9,846 bases of DNA from an uncultured Hyphomonadaceae bacterium. GTDB taxonomy: Bacteria; Pseudomonadota; Alphaproteobacteria; Caulobacterales; Hyphomonadaceae. Positions within the stretch are counted from its first letter, which is position 1, and every line of letters starts with the position of its first letter. The DNA lies in contig CALMWO010000389.1 of assembly GCA_937873805.1 (NCBI GenBank), forward strand, positions 1-9,846. The letters are read 5' to 3'. The notes below the pieces were generated by a model. The model did no database searches. It was not told the origin of the DNA and worked only from the letters and a program-made list of their open reading frames with translations. Position numbers and translations under genes: made by a program. This document shows, in pieces, positions 1 to 6,831 of the stretch.

Positions 1-1385
1 GGGAAGACGGAGTAGGCCGTTTCCCTGTGACGCGCTTCATTCGGCTTGATCTCGATGCCTGCGTTCAGCACCACGGCGTTGCGACGCACGATGCTTGGCG
101 GCTTGTCCTTCGGATAAAAATAGAGACCCACTTTCGTGGTGTCGGTCGTGGCCTTGCCGTAGGGCGTGTAATGCATCTGGAAGCGCAGGGTCTGGCCGGG
201 CTCAACCCAGGAGCCAGTGCTTTCCGGGTAGACGGTCGACTCGGCGCCGACCGCGTAGCCGCCGACCGGCGAGAGCAGGTGGTGGACCGCCTGACGGTCG
301 CCGACCTTTATAGTTGAAGCGCGCAACCAGCGGCCTTCAGTCAGCGGGTTCTTGATAGTGGGGTTCTGGTAGTCGACGATGCCGGACGCGGGCACGGCGA
401 AGGCTGGCAGTGTCAGCACCAAATCGGGTTCACCCAGCTCCCATTCCGGGGCAACTTTGGCGTTGATCTTCAGTGGGTCTTGCCCGGCGCCACGCGGCGA
501 TCCGGCTTCAATCCAGTGAACCAGCGTCTGCGAGTCCTTCACCGACAGGTTCATGTCCTGCTTGAACTGGCCGACATGAGGATCGGCGTTGTAGGGCGGC
601 ATGCGGTCGGTGCGGATGGCTTCGCGCATCATCGGCGCGAAGGACTTCACGGCCTCATAGCTGTTCATCGCGAATGGCGCGATCCCGCCTTCGGCGTGGC
701 AGGAGACACAGTTTCTGGTGAGGATTGGCGAGATGTCTTTCTCGTACGAGATGCGCGCGAACTCAGCCTTGCGGTCTCGGTTGGGGAAGGCGATCAACGG
801 CGTCTTGATCTCAGCGGTCGACACCTTCACCGGCGTGCCGGCGACGAGGCTGGTCACGGCATCGGCCACGTAGGTCTTGCCGCCTGAAGCAATCGGGCCC
901 GAGTAAACAACCTTCCAGGTCTTCGGCTGGATCACGAAAGCCTGCGCCACGCGGCTGACGCCAAGGCTTTCACCAACGAGCTGCGTATCGTCGATCATCA
1001 CCGGAAGGTCGAGGCCGAGCGAAGCCATCTCTGCCGCGATGGTGTCGCGATTGTCGGCCGGGGTGGAGTTCAGCATCAGCAGGGCGATTTCCTTGCCGGC
1101 GAAGGAGGCCTGCAGCGCCTTGATCTCGGCAGCGGCGTCGTGGATCGCCTGCGCGCCGTTTTGCTGCGCGATGATAACGATCGCCGGCGAGTTCTTGTAA
1201 TAGCTGAGCAGCTGCGTTTTCGAGTTCTGGTCAACGAGCCGGAAGTCTTCGGCTTTCTCAGCCACCTTGACCTGCGCAGCAGCGGCGATCGCGCCCACCG
1301 TCTGGCCATTGGCAGTGACGCCGACCGCAAGGAGGGCAGCGGCGGCTACAGACGCCAGCGCGATGCTGAGAACCTTGGCTTTCAT
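1..1385 (-). CDS. Exported redoxin-like / cytochrome c / copper-monooxygenase-like fusion protein (3' end outside window)
   Basis: An open frame of 461 codons runs from an ATG at 1385 off the window edge, so the C-terminus is missing. A GGGAGG ribosome site (1393-1398) lies 7 nt upstream and supports the start. Residues 1-37 look like a signal peptide or N-terminal anchor rich in Ala, Leu and Val, so the protein should act in the periplasm. Residues about 45-185 resemble the thioredoxin/AhpC fold (LLMLNS near 102, FVIQPKTWKVVYSGP at 150-164). The position where relatives usually carry NGCP reads NGAQ (76-79), so the redox cysteine is lost. A haem-binding CVSCH (226-230) follows, with a DRMPPYNADPHVG block (260-272) typical of these cytochrome-containing fusions. 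Residues about 315-461, with VHHL (367-370) and MHYTPYG (404-410), resemble the copper type II ascorbate-dependent monooxygenase fold, whose copper ligands are histidines. Substrate unknown. Domain calls are from memory of the families. Confidence 0.85.
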   Translation of the reverse strand, partial: MKAKVLSIALASVAAAALLAVGVTANGQTVGAIAAAAQVKVAEKAEDFRLVDQNSKTQLLSYYKNSPAIVIIAQQNGAQAIHDAAAEIKALQASFAGKEIALLMLNSTPADNRDTIAAEMASLGLDLPVMIDDTQLVGESLGVSRVAQAFVIQPKTWKVVYSGPIASGGKTYVADAVTSLVAGTPVKVSTAEIKTPLIAFPNRDRKAEFARISYEKDISPILTRNCVSCHAEGGIAPFAMNSYEAVKSFAPMMREAIRTDRMPPYNADPHVGQFKQDMNLSVKDSQTLVHWIEAGSPRGAGQDPLKINAKVAPEWELGEPDLVLTLPAFAVPASGIVDYQNPTIKNPLTEGRWLRASTIKVGDRQAVHHLLSPVGGYAVGAESTVYPESTGSWVEPGQTLRFQMHYTPYGKATTDTTKVGLYFYPKDKPPSIVRRNAVVLNAGIEIKPNEARHRETAYSVF

Positions 1386-1448
1386 TGAGTCGCCTCCCGA
1401 AGAGCAAGCTCGAATGCTGCGCACCGCAAGGCCGCCGCAACCGTGATT

Positions 1449-1477
1449 TTCTTACAGAAGAATGTTCATTGCGGCAA
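1449..1477 (-). promoter_or_regulatory. Weak candidate promoter for the exported redox/copper protein
   Basis: Within the 166-bp gap between the VOC gene and the gene at 1-1385, the minus strand reads TTGCCG (1472-1477), a 17-nt spacer, then TAAGAA (1449-1454). The spacing fits a sigma70-type promoter, and this is the most AT-rich part of the gap, but the -10 match is poor. The gap length suggests that the downstream gene has its own promoter. No hairpin with a T-run ends the VOC gene here. Confidence 0.22.
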
Positions 1478-1551
1478 CGAAGCCGCTCACCCGCGAGGTC
1501 AAGAGATCGTCAGCCAGGTAGTTGGCCGAAACCGACGAAGACCCGGCGCTC

Positions 1552-1941
1552 TTAATGCCGCCAACCACATTCGACGCAGTTTCCGTCGGGGTCTTCGACG
1601 CGCGCCGCGTAGTATGATCCTGCGCCCTCGGTTGGTTGCGGCGCAGGATAAACAATCTGCCGCCCGCCAGCCTCCAGCGCAGCCCGGTAGAAGGCGCGCA
1701 CCGAAAAATCATCCGGGGCTTCCAGCGCTACAACAGCCGGCGGGGTTTCGGGATCGTCTGATTGCCGGCCAGCGGCGCTTTTCACGCGCAGCACCGGGGT
1801 AGACATGTCTGCGAGTTTCCCGAGCGCGAAACTGTCATCCTGCGCATCGATGATAGCGAGGCCCAGAGATCGCGCCGTCGCGGCATAGAATCGGCGCGCC
1901 GCCGCCAGATCACGTGAGACGATGCGAGCATTGCCGAGCAT
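1552..1941 (-). CDS. VOC (glyoxalase/bleomycin-resistance fold) family protein
   Basis: A 129-residue protein with one vicinal-oxygen-chelate-like domain. The N-terminal strand and helix read NARIVSRDLAAARRFY (4-19), and the last strand pair reads YYAARVEDPDGNCVE (110-124), the usual closing signature of the fold. The open frame extends upstream to 2280, but that part overlaps the GH16 gene and reads as low-complexity shadow. The ATG at 1941 has a good GGAGGG ribosome site at 1951-1956, 9 nt away. Small VOC relatives usually bind a metal through His near residue 4, a second His mid-protein and a terminal Glu. Here residue 4 is Asn, the middle position is apparently Val (about 70), and only Glu124 remains, so metal binding is doubtful. 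It lies 73 bp downstream of the GH16 gene on the same strand and may be co-transcribed. Substrate unknown. Confidence 0.85.
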   Translation of the reverse strand: MLGNARIVSRDLAAARRFYAATARSLGLAIIDAQDDSFALGKLADMSTPVLRVKSAAGRQSDDPETPPAVVALEAPDDFSVRAFYRAALEAGGRQIVYPAPQPTEGAGSYYAARVEDPDGNCVECGWRH

Positions 1942-1950
1942 CAGTTTGGG

Positions 1951-1956
1951 CCCTCC
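1951..1956 (-). promoter_or_regulatory. Ribosome binding site that fixes the VOC gene start
   Basis: GGAGGG lies 9 nt before the ATG at 1941 and argues against the much longer upstream extension of the frame. It is touched on its 5' side by a GC-only hairpin (1956-1972: cgcgcg, 5-nt loop, cgcgcg) that includes its first base in the mRNA. Confidence 0.7.
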
Positions 1957-2014
1957 GCGCGAGAAACGCGCGAAAGGCGAATGGGTTTCAGTGCGGGAGC
2001 CGAGTTTGTCGACG

Positions 2015-3112
2015 CTAGTCACACAACGTGCCGGCATAGGTCGGCGAATAGGCCGCGCAGGAAACTTCCAGCTTCCAGGGAGCTTTCGAACGATCGAACG
2101 GACCGACCCAGTCGCGAAGCGGAGTGCTGCCCCAGAAATCGATGATGAACTGCTGTGGACGGATGACCCGCGCAGCAACCGGCCCTGACTCCTCGTGGAC
2201 TTTTTTCCCGTCCGCGTACCAGACGATGGTGTTGGGTCGCCAATCGATGCCGAAGGTATGGAAGCCGTCTGCGCTATCAAACGGCAAGGCGATCCGCTTC
2301 AATGTCGATCGTCCGTTTTCGTGGATCGTTGCTTCGAGGACGCGCGTGTTCTTGCCGAGGATTTCGATATCGATCTCGTTTGAGCGCGTGTTGCCGTCGA
2401 TATGCGCGTACGTGAAGACGCCGGTGACAAGGCCAGACCCACGAGGAACCTTCATTTTCACTTCGAAATAGCCATACCGATAGAAGGGTAGCGTGCGCAC
2501 TTCAGCCGAGACGAGCGGTTTTGGATGCCCGCTAGGCGCCGTTTCCATGGTCAGGAACAAACCGTTTGGCCCCAGGCCCACCTGGCTCCGGCGCCAGTCA
2601 TTGTCCATGTGGTCGCCATTGCTCCAACCATCAGAGATGTACCAGTGGTCGCTCAGCGTTTCGTCCTGGAAGCGTTCGACGAAGGCTTCGCCTATTTGGG
2701 GAAGCTCGGCGCGTGCGGCTGGTGCGGGCGAAGCGCCTGACGTGGCCGTTTCCGGCACAGGTTGGGGCGGCGCGGTGAAGTCCGGCGACGGATCGGCATC
2801 CGGAAGGGGCTTCTGCTGTGAAGGATGTTCGCCAGATGCGATCGATCGGGCTTCCATAAACCGCCGCTGATAGTCCTCTCCATATACCAGGGATGTCATG
2901 GTAATACTTGTTACCATTGCAATAGCCGCCAGATGGCTGGCCATGTCCTTGGGAAGTGGCTGAACACCGGCAAGCCAGTTCTGCGACGTCCAGGATTGCA
3001 CATGGCTGCGCCAGCCATGGCGGACGGCCGTGCGTGCATGCCCGAGGGCGATGCCGGCGCGGTTGAGGGCCGTCTGTGACTGCCTAAGCAGCGATTCAAG
3101 TTTCTCCTTCAT
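2015..3112 (-). CDS. Membrane-anchored glycoside hydrolase family 16 protein
   Basis: A 365-residue protein. Residues 1-58 are basic and probably cytoplasmic; residues about 60-78 form one moderately hydrophobic membrane segment. Residues about 95-135 are a Pro/Ala-rich linker, and residues about 140-360 are the GH16 beta-jelly-roll domain. The active-site motif EIDIE (246-250) gives the nucleophile Glu246 and acid/base Glu250 expected of beta-glucanases that hydrolyse internal beta-1,3 or beta-1,4 links. WYISDGWSNGDH (157-168) and the FEVKMKVPRGSGLVTGVFTY stretch (216-235) resemble the ExoK/lichenase-type branch, which trims exopolysaccharide in rhizobia. The topology suggests a tethered periplasmic or outer-facing enzyme acting on an envelope or imported glucan. 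Two Cys near the C-terminus (352, 364) could form a disulfide. The ATG at 3112 has only a weak ACGGGG upstream, so the start could lie further in. It is divergent from lepA. Confidence 0.88.
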   Translation of the reverse strand: MKEKLESLLRQSQTALNRAGIALGHARTAVRHGWRSHVQSWTSQNWLAGVQPLPKDMASHLAAIAMVTSITMTSLVYGEDYQRRFMEARSIASGEHPSQQKPLPDADPSPDFTAPPQPVPETATSGASPAPAARAELPQIGEAFVERFQDETLSDHWYISDGWSNGDHMDNDWRRSQVGLGPNGLFLTMETAPSGHPKPLVSAEVRTLPFYRYGYFEVKMKVPRGSGLVTGVFTYAHIDGNTRSNEIDIEILGKNTRVLEATIHENGRSTLKRIALPFDSADGFHTFGIDWRPNTIVWYADGKKVHEESGPVAARVIRPQQFIIDFWGSTPLRDWVGPFDRSKAPWKLEVSCAAYSPTYAGTLCD

Positions 3113-3231
3113 CCCCGTAAGTCCGCAATCACCATGCCAGACGGCACGAAAAAGCCTGTAAGGCGAGTGCTTTAGTCACAGTGCCGATGGTCTGCTTCCC
3201 CCTTTTTCCCCGGTCTGCTAGAGCCCGCCGC
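3113..3231. promoter_or_regulatory. Divergent intergenic region between GH16 gene and lepA
   Basis: These 119 bp must carry the 5' signals of both divergent genes unless lepA is read from promoters within the GH16 gene. I see no convincing -35/-10 pair on either strand. Visible details are a small GCCT-GTA-AGGC inverted repeat (about 3154-3164) and a pyrimidine-rich tract just before lepA (about 3195-3210). Neither lepA nor the GH16 gene has a strong ribosome site here. Confidence 0.4.
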
Positions 3232-5040
3232 ATGACCTCCCGCGAAAAAATCAGAAACTTCTCCATCATCGCCCACATCGACCACGGCAAGTCGACGTTG
3301 GCGGACCGTATCATCCAGATGACGGGCGGCCTGACCGCGCGCGAAATGACCGAGCAGGTCCTCGATACGATGGATATCGAGAAAGAGCGCGGCATCACCA
3401 TCAAGGCGCAGACCGTGCGCCTCGACTACAAGGCGAGGGACGGGGAAACCTATGTCCTGAACCTGATGGACACCCCTGGCCACGTCGACTTTGCCTACGA
3501 AGTGTCGCGCTGTCTCGCGGCCTGCGAAGGCTCGCTTCTGGTGGTTGACGCATCACAAGGCGTCGAAGCGCAGACGCTTGCCAACGTCTACAAGGCGATC
3601 GACGCCAACCACGAGATCGTGCCCGTCCTCAACAAGGTTGACCTGCCGGCCGCCGAAGTCGGGCGCGTGAAGCAGCAGATCGAGGATGTGATCGGCATCG
3701 ACGCCAGCGACGCGCTGGAGATTTCAGCCAAGACCGGTCTCGGCGTCGATTCTGTGCTCGAAGCCATCGTCACGCGCCTGCCGCCGCCGAAGACCGGCAA
3801 CCGCGAAGCGCCGCTGAAGGCCCTGCTGGTCGACGCCTATTACGACACGTATCTGGGCGTCGTCGTCATTGTGCGGATCGTCGATGGCACGCTGAAGAAG
3901 CGCCAGGCGATCCAGATGATGAAGACCGGTGCGCATTTCGTGCTCGACCGCGTCGGTGTATTCCGTCCGGGCAAGCTGATTGATGTTGATGAGCTCGGCC
4001 CGGGCGAGGTCGGCTTCCTCACGGCCTCGATCAAGACCGTGGCTGACTGCTCGGTCGGTGACACCATCACCGACGAACGCAATCCCACCGCAGAAGCGTT
4101 GCCGGGCTTCCGCGATGTGCAGCCGGTGGTTTTCTGCGGCTTGTTCCCGGTCGATGCTGCAAAGTTCGAAGACCTGCGCGCCGCCATGGGGCGGTTGCGC
4201 CTCAACGACGCCAGCTTCTCTTACGAGATGGAAACCTCAGCCGCGCTTGGCTTCGGCTTCCGCTGTGGCTTCCTTGGTCTGCTGCACCTCGAAATCATCC
4301 AGGAGCGCTTGAGCCGCGAATTCGACCTGGACCTCATCGCGACCGCGCCATCGGTGGTCTATGGCCTCCACATGCGCGATGGATCGGTGATCGAGCTGCA
4401 TAACCCGGCCGATATGCCCGACGTGATGTCGATCCTCGAAATCCACGAGCCGTGGATCGAGGCCACCATCTTCACGCCTGACGAATATCTCGGTGGCATT
4501 CTCAAGCTCTGCCAGGACCGCCGCGGCGTCCAGACAGAGCTTAGCTATGTCGGCGCCCGCGCCATGGTGAAATACGAGCTGCCGCTCAACGAGGTGGTGT
4601 TCGATTTCTACGATCGTCTGAAGTCGATCTCCAAGGGCTATGCCTCGTTCGATTACAACCAGATCGGCCGGCGCGAGGGAGACCTCGTGAAGCTGCAGGT
4701 CCTCGTCAATGACGAGCCCGTCGACGCGCTCTCGATGCTCACTCACCGCGCTCGCGCCGAACAGCGTGGCCGCGCGATGTGCGAGAAACTGAAGGATCTG
4801 ATCCCGCGCCAGATGTTCAAGATCCCGATCCAGGCGGCCATCGGCGGCAAGGTCATCGCGCGCGAAACCATCTCCGCCATGCGCAAGGACGTGACCGCCA
4901 AATGCTATGGCGGCGACGCCAGCCGCAAACGCAAGCTCCTCGACAAGCAGAAAGCCGGCAAGAAGCGCATGCGCCAGTTCGGCAAGGTCGAAATCCCGCA
5001 GGAAGCGTTCGTTGCGGCGCTGAAGATGGACGAGGACTAG
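3232..5040 (+). CDS. lepA: Elongation factor 4 (LepA), ribosome-associated GTPase
   Basis: A 602-residue protein, the normal length for EF4. This translational GTPase binds the ribosome and has been described as a back-translocase or as an aid to initiation and ribosome biogenesis. All GTPase motifs are present: AHIDHGKS (14-21, P-loop), ERGITI (52-57, switch I), DTPGH (80-84), NKVD (134-137) and SAK (165-167). The EF-Tu-like domain 2 and EF-G-like domains follow (SYEMETSAALGFGFRCGFLG at 330-349). The LepA-specific basic C-terminal domain ends with SRKRKLLDKQKAGKKRMRQF near residues 560-580. I chose the ATG at 3232, which gives the canonical MTSREKIRNFSIIAHIDHGK start. The frame is open back to a GTG at 3181, but the extra 17 residues are not LepA-like. 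The ribosome site is weak. The stop shares CTAG with the convergent lipoprotein gene, and no terminator separates them. Confidence 0.98.
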   Translation: MTSREKIRNFSIIAHIDHGKSTLADRIIQMTGGLTAREMTEQVLDTMDIEKERGITIKAQTVRLDYKARDGETYVLNLMDTPGHVDFAYEVSRCLAACEGSLLVVDASQGVEAQTLANVYKAIDANHEIVPVLNKVDLPAAEVGRVKQQIEDVIGIDASDALEISAKTGLGVDSVLEAIVTRLPPPKTGNREAPLKALLVDAYYDTYLGVVVIVRIVDGTLKKRQAIQMMKTGAHFVLDRVGVFRPGKLIDVDELGPGEVGFLTASIKTVADCSVGDTITDERNPTAEALPGFRDVQPVVFCGLFPVDAAKFEDLRAAMGRLRLNDASFSYEMETSAALGFGFRCGFLGLLHLEIIQERLSREFDLDLIATAPSVVYGLHMRDGSVIELHNPADMPDVMSILEIHEPWIEATIFTPDEYLGGILKLCQDRRGVQTELSYVGARAMVKYELPLNEVVFDFYDRLKSISKGYASFDYNQIGRREGDLVKLQVLVNDEPVDALSMLTHRARAEQRGRAMCEKLKDLIPRQMFKIPIQAAIGGKVIARETISAMRKDVTAKCYGGDASRKRKLLDKQKAGKKRMRQFGKVEIPQEAFVAALKMDED

Positions 5041-5507
5041 GGCGCGAACGTCGAACGTGCCGTGATGCCCCAGGAGCCGTCGCGGAGTTCGATCACGTAG
5101 AGGCCGTCATACTTCGCGTATTCGAGGCCGTCGGCTTTCAGGCGGGCGAAGGTGGCGATGATGTGCGCCTTGTCCTTGCTGCACTGGACGATGGTGCGGG
5201 CGTCCCACTGGCTGCGCGCCCAGCCTTCTGTCGCGAGATTGCCGAACACGTCGTCCTGTTGGCCCGGGCCGGTCCACACGACCAGCGGATAGCTGGCGAT
5301 ACGCATGTGCGGGAAGTGGAACGTCTTCTCCAGCGCGGGCATGTCTTTGGCGTTGAAGGCAGTAAGGAAATTATCCATCACCTCCATCGCAGGCTTGGCG
5401 GCGGCGCAGCTTGAGAAATCCGGCAGCACCGCGCCAGTGGCTGGTTCCGGCGCGCAGCCTGCCAGTGCGAGCGATAGCAGGGCGATTGGGGCGAGGGGGC
5501 TTTTCAT
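5037..5507 (-). CDS. NTF2/SnoaL-like lipoprotein (paralogue A)
   Basis: A 156-residue protein with a lipoprotein signal peptide: basic MKSP, a hydrophobic core, then the lipobox LAGC with lipidated Cys18. The mature part (about 34-156) looks like a nuclear transport factor 2/SnoaL-type alpha+beta cone: helix AMEVMDNFLTAFNAKD (40-55), FHFPHMRIAS (63-72), KAHIIATFARLKADG (113-127) and the terminal strand WGITARSTFAP (146-156). The family is widespread, and its function as a lipoprotein is not known. It is a clear paralogue of the lipoprotein at 6326-6799, with about 44 identities over about 94 aligned residues by eye. Two non-lipid Cys (34 and 109) are shared with it and could form a disulfide. 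A strong AGGAGG (5513-5518) lies 5 nt upstream. It is the last gene of the leftward unit, 14 nt after the methyltransferase. Confidence 0.88.
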   Translation of the reverse strand: MKSPLAPIALLSLALAGCAPEPATGAVLPDFSSCAAAKPAMEVMDNFLTAFNAKDMPALEKTFHFPHMRIASYPLVVWTGPGQQDDVFGNLATEGWARSQWDARTIVQCSKDKAHIIATFARLKADGLEYAKYDGLYVIELRDGSWGITARSTFAP

Positions 5508-5521
5508 CGCGCCCTCCTATC

Positions 5522-6322
5522 TCAGTCGCGGCGACCCAGGAAGGCGCTGGTTGCAATACGGCGCACCACTTCACCACCGAACGTTTCGCGCACGATGCGA
5601 CGAACCTCGCCCAGCAGCGTTTCGCGCTTGGCTTCAGGCGCCATGCGCACGCGCGAGAATGTTGCGTAGAGTGCGGCCAGATGATCGGGCGTGAATGAGA
5701 CTTCGCGCTGGAAGAGCTTGTGCTGGGTGTTCATGAACCCTGCGCTGCGCATCTCGCCGAGCCGGGAAGCTACATCCAGTGCAAATGCCGGCCTGTTGGC
5801 AGTCGTCTCAGGATCCTGTTCCAGCCCGTCAAACAGATGCGCACTTGCGTCATCGAACGCATCGGGGCGCGCCGGGTCGTGGAACACATCCCACCACATC
5901 GCAAACCAGCCACGCGGCTTCAGTGCAGCGCGCACCCGCTGAAGTGACTTCATGCGCGGCAACCAGTGAAAGGACGTAGCAGCAAATGCAAAGTCGTAGC
6001 CGCCTGTCTGCAGCTCGGCCTTCTCAAAGCGCTCGGTCACGATTGTAAGCCGGTCATCCGCACCGGCCTTGTCGCGCAGGCGCGCCGCAAGCGCGCTGTC
6101 CGGCTCGATGGCCAGCAGGCTGCGCACTGGCGTTGCAAGCACAGGCAGGGTTGCGTGCCCTGTGCCGGCGCCGATCTCCACGCAGTCACTTTCAGGCCCG
6201 AGGCCACACGTGGCGCGTAGCCAGTCAAACAGTTCCGCCCCGTAGGCCGGCCGCGCGAAATCATACGCTGTGGCGTTCTCGCCGAACTTCGTGCGGCCCG
6301 GAGATGAGCTGATCGACGCCAC
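5522..6322 (-). CDS. Class I SAM-dependent methyltransferase
   Basis: A 266-residue protein. The SAM-binding motif I is CVEIGAGTGHAT (47-58). Motif II has an acidic residue after strand 2 (LLAIEPD, Glu73), and the usual mid-domain FHWLP (118-122) follows a hydrophobic strand (YDFAFAATSF). The N-terminal FGENATAYDFARPAYG (13-28) resembles the small-molecule and quinone/malonyl-type methyltransferases of the Methyltransf_11/25 group. The C-terminal third is helical and may form the substrate lid. Substrate unknown. The start is a GTG at 6322, only 3 nt after the TGA of the upstream lipoprotein gene and in the same frame. No ribosome site is visible and the next Met is residue 124, so translation is probably coupled to the upstream gene. 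It sits between two paralogous lipoproteins, so its substrate may be linked to the envelope, but that is inference. Confidence 0.9.
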   Translation of the reverse strand: MASISSSPGRTKFGENATAYDFARPAYGAELFDWLRATCGLGPESDCVEIGAGTGHATLPVLATPVRSLLAIEPDSALAARLRDKAGADDRLTIVTERFEKAELQTGGYDFAFAATSFHWLPRMKSLQRVRAALKPRGWFAMWWDVFHDPARPDAFDDASAHLFDGLEQDPETTANRPAFALDVASRLGEMRSAGFMNTQHKLFQREVSFTPDHLAALYATFSRVRMAPEAKRETLLGEVRRIVRETFGGEVVRRIATSAFLGRRD

Positions 6323-6325
6323 GGA

Positions 6326-6799
6326 TCAGGGCGCGAAGCTGGAGCGCGCCGTCAGGGCCCAGCGATTGTTCTTGAACTCGACGATGTAGAGCGAGTCGAA
6401 TTGCGACAGCACGGATCCATCGGCGCGATAACGCACGAATGTCGTCAGCATATGCGCCTTGGTCGGGCCGCACTGCACGATCTCGCGCTTCGCCCAGGCC
6501 GAATGATCCCAGCCCGTCGCGGCGAGATTTGCGAACGAGTCGAGGTCTGCCGCTGAATTGATGATCCGCACATTGTTGCTGGCGATGCGCACCGAGGGGA
6601 AGTGGAAGGTCGCGCCCCATGCTTCCGCATTCTTCGAGTTGAAGGTGCGCATGAAGTCGTCCGTCACCTGATACGCCGGCGCATAAGCCGGGCAGGCGGC
6701 AAATGCCTTGTCGCTATCACCCGTCGTCAGGGACGCGCACGATGTAAGGAAGATCGTCAGCACGGCGGCGAGGCCTGCGGGGGCCGGATCGCGTTTCAT
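6326..6799 (-). CDS. NTF2/SnoaL-like lipoprotein (paralogue B)
   Basis: A 157-residue protein. MKRDP and a hydrophobic core (about 8-18) lead to the lipobox LTSC, with lipidated Cys21 followed by Ala and Ser. The mature part is an NTF2/SnoaL-like domain: VTDDFMRTFNSKNAEAWGAT (45-64), FHFPSVRIAS (65-74), IVQCGPTKAHMLTTFVRYRA (107-126) and WALTARSSFAP (147-157). The frame continues upstream to 6937, but that part overlaps the aminopeptidase gene. The ATG at 6799 is preceded by AGGAG and begins a proper lipoprotein signal. It lies 32 nt downstream of the aminopeptidase and 3 nt upstream of the methyltransferase. Relative to paralogue A, the central loop (about 75-90) differs most, while the C-terminal strands are nearly identical. 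That suggests a conserved fold with a divergent ligand pocket. Function unknown. Confidence 0.87.
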   Translation of the reverse strand: MKRDPAPAGLAAVLTIFLTSCASLTTGDSDKAFAACPAYAPAYQVTDDFMRTFNSKNAEAWGATFHFPSVRIASNNVRIINSAADLDSFANLAATGWDHSAWAKREIVQCGPTKAHMLTTFVRYRADGSVLSQFDSLYIVEFKNNRWALTARSSFAP

Positions 6800-6803
6800 C
6801 TGA

Positions 6804-6808
6804 ATGCT
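6804..6808 (-). promoter_or_regulatory. Ribosome binding site fixing the paralogue B lipoprotein start
   Basis: On the minus strand AGGAG stands within about 10 nt of the ATG at 6799, in the 32-nt gap after the aminopeptidase stop. It supports this start over in-frame starts further upstream, which would overlap the aminopeptidase gene and bury the lipoprotein signal. The exact boundaries may be off by a base or two. Confidence 0.55.
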
Positions 6809-6831
6809 CCTGAGCCGCTTGTCGGCCTTGT

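Noticed and set aside
480..887. 135-codon plus-strand frame within the first gene
   Set aside because: The opposite strand carries a continuous frame with a signal peptide and a CxxCH motif. The plus-strand frame is its shadow.
1942..2280. N-terminal extension of the VOC frame to 242 residues
   Set aside because: It overlaps the GH16 gene, reads as Ser/Arg-rich shadow, and the ATG at 1941 has a good ribosome site.
3181..3231. Longer lepA starting at GTG 3181
   Set aside because: The added residues are not LepA-like. The family begins close to MTSREKIRNF, at 3232.
4237..4746. 169-codon minus-strand frame inside lepA
   Set aside because: It is an antisense shadow of conserved lepA codons, with no supporting ribosome site or recognisable domain.
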